Origin: Saccharopolyspora aridisoli
GTDB taxonomy: Bacteria > Actinomycetota > Actinomycetes > Mycobacteriales > Pseudonocardiaceae
DNA length: 59,727 bases
Direction of reading: 5' to 3'
Assembly: GCF_004348445.1 (NCBI RefSeq)
Contig: NZ_SMKV01000034.1
Span: 1-59,727, forward strand
This document shows positions 1-7,441 of this stretch, piece by piece. The position numbers and the translations under genes were made by a program. Positions within the stretch are counted from its first letter, which is position 1; the number at the start of each line of letters is the position of its first letter. A model generated the notes under the pieces. The model saw only the letters and a list, made by a program, of their open reading frames with translations, had not been told where the DNA came from and did no database searches.

Positions 1-2
1 GC

Positions 3-284
3 GCGTGCTACCGCTCCCACGCCTGGCGTGACACCTGTCGCGAGCTCGGCATCACCCACAAACGCACCCGGCCCTACCGGCCCCAAACCAACGGCAAAAT
101 CGAACGATTCCACCGCACCCTCGCCGATGGCTGGGCCTACGCCCGCCTCTACGAATCAACCCAGCAACGCAACGCCGCCCTGCCAGCCTGGATCCACTTC
201 TACAATTACCACCGCTCCCACTCCGCCATCGGAGGCACACCGCCAGTCACCCGACTGACCAACCTCCCCGGACATCACACCTAG
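3..284 (+). CDS. DDE transposase (IS481/IS3-like), C-terminal part cut by the window edge
   Basis: This frame is open from the first bases of the window and ends in TAG, giving 93 residues of a retroviral-integrase-type transposase core. The stretch RPYRPQTNGKIERFHRTLAD carries the last catalytic Glu of the DDE triad (the E in NGKIERFHRT). WIHFYNYHRSHSAIGGTPP near the end is the usual C-terminal signature of IS481-type enzymes. The start lies left of the window, so completeness cannot be judged. The stop overlaps by 2 bp the stop of the decayed dehydrogenase on the other strand, which suggests that an insertion broke that gene. No terminal inverted repeat can be shown because only one end is present. 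Confidence 0.8.
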   Translation, partial: ACYRSHAWRDTCRELGITHKRTRPYRPQTNGKIERFHRTLADGWAYARLYESTQQRNAALPAWIHFYNYHRSHSAIGGTPPVTRLTNLPGHHT

Positions 285-919
285 TCCCCGCTGACGTCCA
301 GGGCGATGACGCGGGCGGCGGTCAGCGCGCAGGATCTGGACGGCGAGGTGGCCGAGCCCGCCGACGCCGATGACCACCGCGGTCGAGCCGGGGACCAGCT
401 TGGGCAGCGAGGGCTTGATCGCGTGGTAGGGGGTCAGGCCCGCATCGGTGAGCGGGGGGCCACGGCGACCGGATCCAGACCGTTTAGCGGGGCGAGGTGG
501 CGCGGGTCGTCGACCAGCATGTACTCGGTCATCGGCACCCCGGCGGCGGCAGCCACCTGCCGGGCGCGCACCTTGTCGCCCATCTGCTCGATCACCGCCG
601 ACGCCGGGCCGACGAACGTCAGCCCGGCGTCGGCGACGAATTCCGCGAAGTCGGCGCGCTCGGAGAGGAAGCCGTACCCGGGGTGGACGGCGTCGGCACC
701 CGACTGGCGCGCCGCCTCGATGATCGCCTCGCCGCGGAGGTAGCTCTTCATCGCCGGAGCTGGTCCGATAGGCACGACCCGGTCGGCCAACCGCGCGTGC
801 GCCGCTCCGGCATCGGCTTCGCTGCACACCGCGACCGTCTCGATCCCGAGATCCCGAGCGGCGCGGATGACGCGGACGGCGATCTCACCTCGATTGGCGA
901 TGAGCAGCCGCTTATCCGT
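281..919 (-). pseudogene. Chimera: biotin carboxylase N-terminus joined to alcohol dehydrogenase
   Basis: Read on the minus strand, the first part is the N-terminal ATP-grasp pre-domain of a biotin carboxylase: [20 protein letters not shown], then [16 protein letters not shown] and [17 protein letters not shown]. Directly after GVP the sequence becomes a zinc alcohol dehydrogenase ([20 protein letters not shown], then [20 protein letters not shown] and the Rossmann motif VVIGVGGLGHLAVQIL). The frame is shifted once near 450 and again near 325. The dehydrogenase stops at the transposase boundary. The carboxylase has no ATG, only ACG, where its start would be expected. It follows the carrier-protein remnant with a 4-base overlap, as in an acc operon. 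It is clearly non-functional as either enzyme. Confidence 0.75.
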
Positions 920-1160
920 CCACCTCGATTACCATCAGGACCTGGCCCGCGTCCACCATCGATTCGCCCTCGGTGACGACCTCCTTGACGGTGCCCGCGG
1001 CACCGGCGAGAACCGGGTGGAACGACTTTATGACCTCCACCAGGCCGACGGTGTCCTCAGCGGTGACGGACTGGCCCGTCCCGACGTAATCCGGCGCGTC
1101 CGGGCCCGGGCGGCGGTAGTGAGGTCGTACAGGCTCCGCTCGTTCTGGGGTTGGCGTCAA
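912..1160 (-). pseudogene. Biotin carboxyl carrier protein remnant (AccB-like)
   Basis: An 82-residue frame reads YRRPGPDAPDYVGTGQSVTA, then DTVGLVEVIKSFHPVLAGAA and GTVKEVVTEG. This is the biotinyl domain of an acyl-CoA carboxylase carrier protein. The acceptor lysine is present, but the usual MKM or MKL context is IKS. The N-terminal linker and first strands are missing, because upstream sequence turns directly into a helicase fragment. The nearest start is TTG. It precedes the carboxylase remnant with a short overlap, so an acc-type operon once stood here. The odd acceptor motif and truncated front argue for a dead gene. A small functional carrier is possible but unlikely. Confidence 0.6.
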
Positions 1161-1952
1161 CGGCTTGCCCTGATCACGTCGTCGGCGTCACCCTGCGGGG
1201 TAGACTCCGCGATGTTGGCGATCAGGTTCAGGATGGTCTCGGTCTTGCCGGTGCCCGGAGGTCTCTCGAAGATCGAAACCGAACAGGTGAGCGCGTTTTC
1301 CACCGCGGCACGCTGGCTCAGGTTGCAGCGGAACGGGTAGATCGGCGGCGCCGCCAGCTCGCGAGTTTCGATGGGTGAGCCGGTCAGGTACGCGCCCAGC
1401 GCACTGCCGGGGTGGATGTAGTCATCCGCTCGTGCGGATCCTGCAGCGGGTCGTCCGGAGGCATCCCGGAGAGAACAGCACGCCAGTACTTGCGCACGTC
1501 GGCGGCAGTGCCGGAAGCACCGACATCGGCGCGCACCTCCACCTGCGAGGCGAGGTAGTAGCTGACACCCTCACTACCGTCCTTGCGCTGGTAGACGATG
1601 TGCGCCCACTGGCCTTCAGCCGAACGGAAAACCAATACCGACCGCGCACCAAATCTGGCCGTCGAACTCCACTCACGATCCTTCGGGAATCAGGAGCGGC
1701 TTCGGCTTGCGCAGCACCCGCACCCGATCACGCCCGTACGTGTAGGTGGAACCCTTTTTTTAAGGTGATCGAAATTGAGCCACCCCGCTGTTGATATCGC
1801 GCGATCTCGCTGGTCTTGTCCTCGAACTCCCCGGTCTTGTTCCGGATCACAGCCGCTTCCCGACGCGGATCGAGCACACAACCTCCCCAGGGCGTTATCG
1901 CCACCACGCTACTGGCGTGATCGCCGGCGATCCGGCGCGATCGAGATTTCAC
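1157..1952 (-). pseudogene. Shattered superfamily 1 helicase/AAA ATPase
   Basis: Pieces of one protein can be read in successive minus-strand frames. Near 1850 there is a frame with NKTGEFEDKTSEIARYQ. Near 1730 the frame changes to YGRDRVRVLRKPKPLLIPEG. From 1635 it reads EGQWAHIVYQRKDGSEGVSY. Then from about 1425 another frame gives DDYIHPGSALGAYLTGSPIE and LSQRAAVENALTCSVSIFER, followed by the P-loop PPGTGKTETILNLIANI. That order fits AAA_11/SF1-type helicases that begin with a long regulatory region. At least two frameshifts occur and everything after the Walker A region is lost at the carrier-protein junction. Family assignment is from motifs only. Confidence 0.6.
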
Positions 1953-2161
1953 CGCCTAGGCGCAAACGGCTGACCGCTTCGAGCCGGAGTCGCCGGTCCT
2001 CGGGGCGCAACGACCTCTTCAGCCGGTTCGGCGTTCAGCAGGGCTCATCCTGGTTGAAGAGCAGGACAGTGGCGTCAAAAGGAGGCTTGCACAGGCAAGG
2101 AGTGGAAAGCGAAATCAGATCCGCATCCGCGCTGATATCCGCAGCTCACCGCCGGTGCGGG

Positions 2162-2219
2162 CTGGTGAAGGCTGGTGCCCCCGGTGCGATTCGAACGCAC
2201 ACTGGACGGATTTTGAGTC
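2162..2219. repeat. attL: 58-bp direct repeat copy
   Basis: These 58 bases are identical to 18781-18838. The copy holds the 3' half of the tRNA gene from the anticodon loop to CCA plus 11 bases beyond it. To its right (2220 onward) the sequence no longer matches the tRNA, so this is the non-functional junction copy on the far side of the element. Confidence 0.92.
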
Positions 2220-2885
2220 GGCTTCACGCTGTGGCCCTGGTGTATTGCCTGGTCATTGCATGTGTGTTTTGTCTCTCGTCTGGGCTCGTCGGGTTTAGGC
2301 GGCAGAAGTTCATGCCCAAACCCATGCCCACGAAAGAACAATGTGGATAGACATGTACGCAATGCTTGGCATAAGCCCCCTGGTCGACGTTTGCGCTCGG
2401 GCGGCCGGACCAGAGCGCGGCTCGTCGCTACCCAGGCACCAGGGAGCAGGGGTAGTGCCTCGCCAGGCAATATTGATCACGTAAACGGGGTGACGAAGAG
2501 GGAGGCTCTCGTGGGGGACGCTGGCCCCTCCGCCGACTGGCTACCCAGCTGTTAACTCAACCCGGCCCTGTGTCTGGGCCGGTGCAACAGCCCGAGTCTC
2601 GCCATCTTCCACAGCACCGCCATCACCCTCGCGTCGCCAAAACGACCACCGGCACATAGCCCAACCCTCTATGTTGGGAAGCTGCAAACTCGACAAACCA
2701 GTCAAACTACACTTCAGATTCACCTGAATCAGAGAAGGCAATGTTCGACTCGCCCTACGACCAGGTGGTCATTGCAGTTAGCGAAGCGAGCTAGGTGATT
2801 GTCCGCGCAAATATATCTGAGGGTTGCCAATTCGGCTCCTTCGTATGAGATCATCGCTCGCGCGTGACTATGGGCTGGGGGATAG
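2220..2885. other. Non-coding left end of the element
   Basis: I see no convincing gene here. It holds a pair of CATGCCCA repeats (2311-2330, see separate entry), a 14-bp palindrome (GATTCA-CC-TGAATC, 2717-2730) about 155 bases ahead of the TIR gene, and a 17-codon frame starting at 2751 (MFDSPYDQVVIAVSEAS) with an AGAAGG in front of it. The small frame could be a leader peptide, but nothing else supports it. The base composition falls from high to moderate GC across this stretch. Confidence 0.5.
2311..2332. repeat. Candidate integrase arm-type sites, left
   Basis: CATGCCCA occurs twice, 11 bases apart, in a 22-base block that matches 20 of 22 bases at 18724-18745. Both blocks lie just inside the element, 91 bp from attL and 35 bp from attR, in the same orientation. 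Tyrosine integrases of this class bind core sites in att and separate arm repeats nearby, which is the role I infer here. Confidence 0.45.
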
Positions 2886-3989
2886 ATGGGCACGAATGAA
2901 GGCGCGCGGTTTGTCTATGGCAGGGACGAGCTAGCTCCGCTATGGCAGGCGTCGAGGGACGCTAGGGAGGCGCCTCGGCAGCGTCGCAAGATTCAGTTGG
3001 ATATTAGCGACTACGGTGCGGCCACTGAAATTGGTGCCCTACTCGGGCGGCGTATTCGGCATCCTGCAAGGATTTCTGTCGATCTTGTCCGTCTTGACGA
3101 AATACTGCGCGAGCAGCGATTCGGAATGGGGCTGGATGATGTTCTCGAACTAGTGCATGAGCGTCCACTGATGCGGAGGCGTACGGCCGATCAGGAGCGC
3201 ATGGAAAGGAGGCAGCAACAAATGCAGCTGCTTCTTGGTGCGCTTGATGCGTACGGGCTTTGCGGACATAAATGGGTTGATGAATGGATGGATTTAGTTC
3301 TTCAACGATCGCAAGATAACCTGGCAAATCTTGCCCCGGAAGTATCCAGGATCTTGGCTGCCCTTAATCTTGACCCTGAAACTGATCCTTCAGAATGGCG
3401 AGATGATCGTGCGCTGGGCATTCCAGGGAACCGTAGCACGGTCACGCGAATGGTTCTTAGAGCGGCAGCAATCGCACATGGGCTTGACTACCCAGAGTCG
3501 AGTGAGGATCGACGTCTGCTTTGGGAACGATGCGGCGTGCGCGAACATTCACGATCGGTTTCGATCGCCGCAAAACCACAGTCGCTTAAGCGCGGACGGG
3601 ATAAGTGCTGGCGAGACGGCTGGTACAGCGGGCAGGAAGTAGAATCACCCAGTGATGGAACCGGTGATTTTGCATTTGTTCCTGATAGAAGTGGTGAGGT
3701 GCTGGGTGACCCTGGTCCTGAGACTGACCTATTCATCAGTCATGCTAGTGAGGACAAGTCGGTCATTGTTAAACGACTAGCGGAAGAATTGAGAGAGGCC
3801 GGTGTTGAAGTTTGGTACGATGACTTTAGTTTGTCTGCAGGTGACAGCCTTCGAGAGTCAATCGATCACGGAATCGCTACCTCTAGCCTAGGGCTGGTTG
3901 TACTTAGTCACAACTTTTTCCGAAAAAACTGGGCGCGCCAGGAGTTAGCGCCCTGTTTTCGGCAACGACTGTGGGGCGTGGGCGTCTAA
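2886..3989 (+). CDS. TIR-domain effector with TIGR02679/JetD-like N-terminus; frame broken inside the TIR domain
   Basis: The first 225 or so residues (ELAPLWQASRDAREA, IGALLGRRIRHPARISVDLV, MGLDDVLELVHERPLMRRRT, STVTRMVLRAAAIAHGLDYP, then SEDRRLLWERCGV) resemble, from memory, the N-terminal domain of TIGR02679 proteins (DUF3323). Those are JetD-like partners of SMC-type plasmid-defence complexes. The Toprim-like DUF2399 half is absent. After a linker, a TIR domain starts at about residue 281 (DLFISHASEDKS, then VWYDDFSLSAGDSLRESI) and reaches the probable catalytic Glu353 in NWARQEL. TIR domains of this kind cleave NAD+. The frame then ends abruptly, and the rest of the TIR domain continues in the next frame (see 3971-4684). 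A run of six adenines forms A-AAA-AAC at 3923-3929. Codon use is more AT-rich than in the backbone. The start has GGGGGA 4 bases upstream. Confidence 0.75.
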   Translation: MGTNEGARFVYGRDELAPLWQASRDAREAPRQRRKIQLDISDYGAATEIGALLGRRIRHPARISVDLVRLDEILREQRFGMGLDDVLELVHERPLMRRRTADQERMERRQQQMQLLLGALDAYGLCGHKWVDEWMDLVLQRSQDNLANLAPEVSRILAALNLDPETDPSEWRDDRALGIPGNRSTVTRMVLRAAAIAHGLDYPESSEDRRLLWERCGVREHSRSVSIAAKPQSLKRGRDKCWRDGWYSGQEVESPSDGTGDFAFVPDRSGEVLGDPGPETDLFISHASEDKSVIVKRLAEELREAGVEVWYDDFSLSAGDSLRESIDHGIATSSLGLVVLSHNFFRKNWARQELAPCFRQRLWGVGV

Positions 3990-4684
3990 TTCCAGTGTGG
4001 CTAGACATCACCGCGGAAGACCTCAACGGCTACTCGCCGCTGCTATCTGATAAAAAGGCGCTGCGTGCCGAAGATGGCTTCGAAAAGCTTATTCGGGATA
4101 TCTGTATCGCAGTGCGTGACGTGAAATTTCGTAACCTCAACCGCGAAATCGCCATTGCGCCAATTAACTGGAAAAAAGAATCCCGTGATGCAGTCTGTCT
4201 GTTTGGTTTTGGTCGAACGCTTGCGGAAGGCGACAAGCTGCCAACCGAACTAATAATTGGGCAGATGGCCAGGCCTTTCGAAGACGGGGGAGCTATTGTT
4301 CCTGAGAATCTAATGGTGAACACATCCTTCGTGAATTTCCTGCACTCATTTGTCGCCCGTGAATCCCCGACTGACGAGCAGGCGATCACAAAAGCGAAAG
4401 TGATCGGCACGGGTCGATTGCTGGTTATCGATGGCCGGCAGAGTTCAAGTAGGGAGAGCGTTAACCCGGAACAAGTGATCGGATCATTCCAAGTGGATCG
4501 CAGCAAAATGGTTCAAGGTTCATATAGAATCAACCCGGATTATTCAGTTTTCACGGAGGATGGGTTTTTCCGGCTTCCGAAGACGCTCGAGGGCAAGCTT
4601 TCCGGCGAGGTAAATAGGATTATCGCGGGTGCCAACGCATTCCGAGGTTTGGCAAGGGTGCCAAATAGCCGTAGCGCCCCGTGA
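3971..4684 (+). CDS. Remainder of the TIR protein plus an unrecognised C-terminal domain
   Basis: This frame completes the TIR fold of the preceding gene. In-frame sequence already open upstream (ALFSATTVGRGRLIPVWLDI) leads into TAEDLNGYSPLLSDKKALRA and FEKLIRDIC, which are typical for the last strands and helices of bacterial TIR_2 domains. There is no credible start or ribosome site of its own, so it is most likely the second part of one gene of about 600 codons. The remaining 180 residues (INWKKESRDAVCLFGFGRTL to IIAGANAF) match no family I know. A one-base loss near 3950 would explain the break and would keep the catalytic Glu. A -1 slip at 3923-3929 would also connect the frames but would replace that Glu. 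Confidence 0.65.
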   Translation: MGRGRLIPVWLDITAEDLNGYSPLLSDKKALRAEDGFEKLIRDICIAVRDVKFRNLNREIAIAPINWKKESRDAVCLFGFGRTLAEGDKLPTELIIGQMARPFEDGGAIVPENLMVNTSFVNFLHSFVARESPTDEQAITKAKVIGTGRLLVIDGRQSSSRESVNPEQVIGSFQVDRSKMVQGSYRINPDYSVFTEDGFFRLPKTLEGKLSGEVNRIIAGANAFRGLARVPNSRSAP

Positions 4685-4788
4685 GTCGACCTGTTGCCGC
4701 ACTTCGCCGTCGTCGTGGGCTATAACATGGTTGGTGCTGGTGCCTAGCAGTCGAACCGGCTGCTTCGCCAACGACGTTTGCCCCGCAG

Positions 4789-4828
4789 CGAAGTTCTCCT
4801 CCGAGATCGTGGAGGGAGGAGAACTTCG
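4789..4828 (+). terminator. Perfect 14-bp hairpin downstream of the TIR gene
   Basis: CGAAGTTCTCCTCC (4789-4802) and GGAGGAGAACTTCG (4815-4828) are exact inverted repeats with a 12-base loop. The hairpin lies 105 bp after the TIR gene and has no T-run, as is common for actinobacterial terminators. It also contains GGAGGAG-type sequence, so an unrelated role is possible. Confidence 0.45.
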
Positions 4829-4929
4829 GACGGCACGGCGATTTGTCGTGAATCCTGGTTTACTCGGCGATCTCCCGGATCGCTGCTTATGTTTCTATTT
4901 AATTCTATTCGTGTCGTGGCCGCCGCCCG

Positions 4930-5067
4930 GAAGAACTCAGAGGTCTTGTCGACCTTGTAAATCAGGCGAACCTTGCCTGCGTCATTGCGGACGCGGCCGT
5001 CATAGACAGCGCGAGTGAGTTGGCTGCGGCGGGGAGACGGGTCGTTGAAGTGGTCGATGCGAGCCAA
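4930..5067 (-). pseudogene. Nudix hydrolase remnant, N-terminal 46 residues
   Basis: The frame begins MARIDHFNDPSPRRSQLTRA and continues to RNDAGKVRLIYKVDK. This is close to the N-terminus of the Nudix proteins carried by actinomycete integrative elements (HFNDPxAP, then a strand ending in LLIHKxDN). It breaks exactly where the Nudix box should follow, and the later sequence is unrelated. It is not a copy of the intact Nudix gene at 15059-15640, whose N-terminus differs. The remnant suggests that the cargo was inserted over an older immunity gene. Confidence 0.5.
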
Positions 5068-5131
5068 CCTTCACTCGGCTCGCTGCTTCGTGATGGGCTT
5101 GGTCCCACATGCGAGCGAACGATTTTGGACT

Positions 5132-6028
5132 TTACTCGTTGTGCGAGGAGCGCCAGGTGCTGTGTTCGCGACTGATGGCTGCCTCGGTGTCAGCAACAGC
5201 GTCGGCCCAGGCGTCATCGGTGTGATGGTGGAGTCGTTCGCGGAGCAGGCCAAGGTCGTGGTTGGCTACGACGTATGCCTCGGCAGTGGAGTCGTGCTGG
5301 CGGGTGGCTGACCAAGCGGCGATGGCGGCGATGACGGCGGCTACTATCCCGGCGAGGTCAAACGTGATCAGCCCGAGCGCCCGCGACAGTGCAACGGCGA
5401 TGCCGGTGATTTCAAAGATGATGGTGCCCAGGCGGTAGAGACTGGCGCGTTGTTGATGGAACCGGGCTTTGGTCGCATACCAGCTGCGCTGATCATCGAC
5501 ACGGCCGAGTAGATAGACCCTGCGCCTCTCCGGCAGCGCTGATTGACGCAGGGCACGCATCGGCTCACTGATCGCTGGGGCTTGGGTTGGGAGCAACTGG
5601 ACGTCAGGAAAATCAGTGTGGAGTGCCTGTAGGCGCAACGTGAAACGTTTGTCAGCCTCGGCCGGCGATAACTCCAGCGGAAAGGGATCGCCTCCGACCG
5701 CATAGCGCCAGGTCAGCGATTTGGCCGACTCGGCTAACGCGCGCCCCTGATACCAGGTTTTGCTTGGTCGCCCCCGCAGCACGAGCACTTCCACGCCCAA
5801 GGTGCCGACAAAGCACAGCGCTGTGACCACTGCGGCCCAGTCTGCCGGCCCGGATTGCACTGTGAATGCAGCCGAGACTGCCGCCAGAATCGACAGGGTC
5901 AAACGTGCCCGTACCGCATGAAGAAAACGCCGCTGACCAGCCAAGGAGGCCTGATCGGCGGCCTGGAATAGGCCAGGATGGTCATCCAAACGCAGTGGCA
6001 CATCGAGGTGTTGATCAGCCACAGCCAT
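5132..6028 (-). CDS. SLATT-domain (DUF4231) membrane protein
   Basis: A 298-residue protein with two transmembrane hairpins. The first covers about residues 41-86 (SILAAVSAAFTV, then VVTALCFVGTLGVEVLVLRG). The second covers about 205-245 (LGTIIFEITGIAVALSRALG and IVAAVIAAIAAWSA). Between them are the family motif WYQGRALAESAKSLTWRYAV and a charged cytoplasmic segment. This pattern is that of DUF4231, a SLATT-class protein. SLATT proteins are predicted pore-forming effectors that accompany nucleotide-sensing proteins in bacterial conflict systems. The gene runs divergently from the deoxyribosyltransferase-like gene 191 bp away, which could supply or sense its trigger. The start has GGGGAG 4 bases upstream. 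The effector role is inferred from the family. Confidence 0.75.
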   Translation of the reverse strand: MAVADQHLDVPLRLDDHPGLFQAADQASLAGQRRFLHAVRARLTLSILAAVSAAFTVQSGPADWAAVVTALCFVGTLGVEVLVLRGRPSKTWYQGRALAESAKSLTWRYAVGGDPFPLELSPAEADKRFTLRLQALHTDFPDVQLLPTQAPAISEPMRALRQSALPERRRVYLLGRVDDQRSWYATKARFHQQRASLYRLGTIIFEITGIAVALSRALGLITFDLAGIVAAVIAAIAAWSATRQHDSTAEAYVVANHDLGLLRERLHHHTDDAWADAVADTEAAISREHSTWRSSHNE

Positions 6029-6219
6029 CCCGCTCCCCGTTCATCCATGAGCCATGTCCTGGCGACGGCGCCGAGCCGACACCACCGCTTGCCATGATCA
6101 TCGACAAGGAACGGCGATTGGGCAACCCTCTTGGTGTGGACGTGGGATGATCAACATGTTGTACCATCCTGAATGGTCATACATTTGGAGTAACCCGGCG
6201 AATACGGATTGGACATTCT

Positions 6220-6996
6220 GTGGAAAATTCAATGGAAGGCAAGGAGTGTTTCGTTGTCTCGCCGATTGGAGCGCCCGGTTCAGATACCCGACGAAGGGCG
6301 AATCAAGTATTTAAGCATGTAGTCAAGCCGGTTTTTGAGTACCAGGGGTACAGCTGCACTCGCGGGGACACGATCGAACAGTCCGGGCACATCACGACAC
6401 AAGTGCTTGAGAAGATATTAAATGCTCAAGTTGTCGTCGCGGATCTCACTGATCACAACCCGAATGTGTTCTACGAGCTCGCAATTCGGCATGTAACAGG
6501 AAAGCCGTTTATTCAGCTTATCGCGCAAGGGCAGAATCCCCCCTTTGACATCCACGGGTTCCGCACAATTCAATTAGATCACAAAGATCTGGACTCAGCC
6601 GAGGAGGCGAAAAAGTCAATATCTCAAATGCTTGAGGGTATTGAAAATGGTGATCCTGTGCAAACTCCCGTCAACTACGCGATCAACTGGAATCAGCTAC
6701 GCAAGTCTGAAAATGCCGAAGAGCGTGGAATAGCAGACCTGAAGGATCAGTTCAATCTGCTTCAGCACACTGTTAGAAAAGCCTTGAATGTTTCTGCGCA
6801 GAGCGATGCGAATAATGCCGCCATGGTCCGATATATAGAGCACCTCTCCGAAGGCCGGCGGATGCAGTCGAGTGACCGCGAAATCTTGGTGGACGATCGA
6901 ACTAGTACTTCGCACGACAGGTGGATTGACAATTGTATTGGAAATTCTGATCCATGGCACGATAGGCACGGTTTTTCTGATGAGCCACCCTTTTGA
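6220..6996 (+). CDS. Nucleoside 2-deoxyribosyltransferase-like Rossmannoid protein (defence-associated type)
   Basis: A 258-residue soluble protein. Its first 140 residues (CFVVSPIGAPGSDTRRRANQ, then VVVADLTDHNPNVFYELAIR and HVTGKPFIQLIAQ) form the alpha/beta fold shared by nucleoside 2-deoxyribosyltransferases, SLOG and TIR-like proteins. The Glu in NVFYELAIRH is in the place of the catalytic Glu of deoxyribosyltransferases. The C-terminal 100 residues are polar and helical and I do not recognise them. GTG at 6220 or ATG at 6232 may be the start. Neither has a strong ribosome site. Its base composition is clearly lower in GC than the transfer genes. Together with the TIR and SLATT genes it looks like part of a nucleotide-linked defence set. 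A metabolic role cannot be excluded. Confidence 0.7.
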   Translation: MENSMEGKECFVVSPIGAPGSDTRRRANQVFKHVVKPVFEYQGYSCTRGDTIEQSGHITTQVLEKILNAQVVVADLTDHNPNVFYELAIRHVTGKPFIQLIAQGQNPPFDIHGFRTIQLDHKDLDSAEEAKKSISQMLEGIENGDPVQTPVNYAINWNQLRKSENAEERGIADLKDQFNLLQHTVRKALNVSAQSDANNAAMVRYIEHLSEGRRMQSSDREILVDDRTSTSHDRWIDNCIGNSDPWHDRHGFSDEPPF

Positions 6997-7036
6997 GGGC
7001 CTGACGAGACGCTAACTGAGGCGCCATATATAGGAG

Positions 7037-7213
7037 TTATCTCCGCGCGTTCGGCCATTTTATGGTAATTGCGGCAGCGGTTCTGGCGCGCCGTAGTTCC
7101 GTATAGAGAGCTTCCAGGGTCCCAAGATCATCTTCAGAACCAGGACCCCACGTGATCACCTGAACATCTCCCGCATCTTGCCACGGCAACCACCTATTAC
7201 AGCGACGAGATAG
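7037..7213 (-). pseudogene. C-terminal remnant of an unidentified gene
   Basis: On the minus strand a frame without a start codon reads RCNRWLPWQDAGDVQVITWG, then PGSEDDLGTLEALYTELRRA and ends KWPNARR. Its composition looks protein-like, not random. A stop at 7214-7216 closes it upstream. The 14-base block encoding part of WGPG (7138-7151) recurs at 7318-7331, hinting at a second degraded copy. I do not recognise the family. The rest of 6997-7441 shows nothing else. Confidence 0.3.
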
Positions 7214-7441
7214 CTAGTGCCACAAGACTTTTCAATAGACGAGCTCGGAGCAGCTTTTCCAGTACCTTCATCCGGCTAGACGCCAGTGAGCAAGCTGTCG
7301 GCCCTGAGGCCTTCTTGTACCAGGACCCCACGCCCACATCTCCTCAGGCCCTCAGCCATCCCCATTCCACTGAGATCACCTCAATGGATTTGTCTTCAGT
7401 TTGATTCGTTGCATGGCAAGGAAATTGAAGGCGCCCGCAAA

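Noticed and set aside
2075..2470. Open frames across the left attachment site
   Set aside because: They run through tRNA-derived att sequence and have no coding character.
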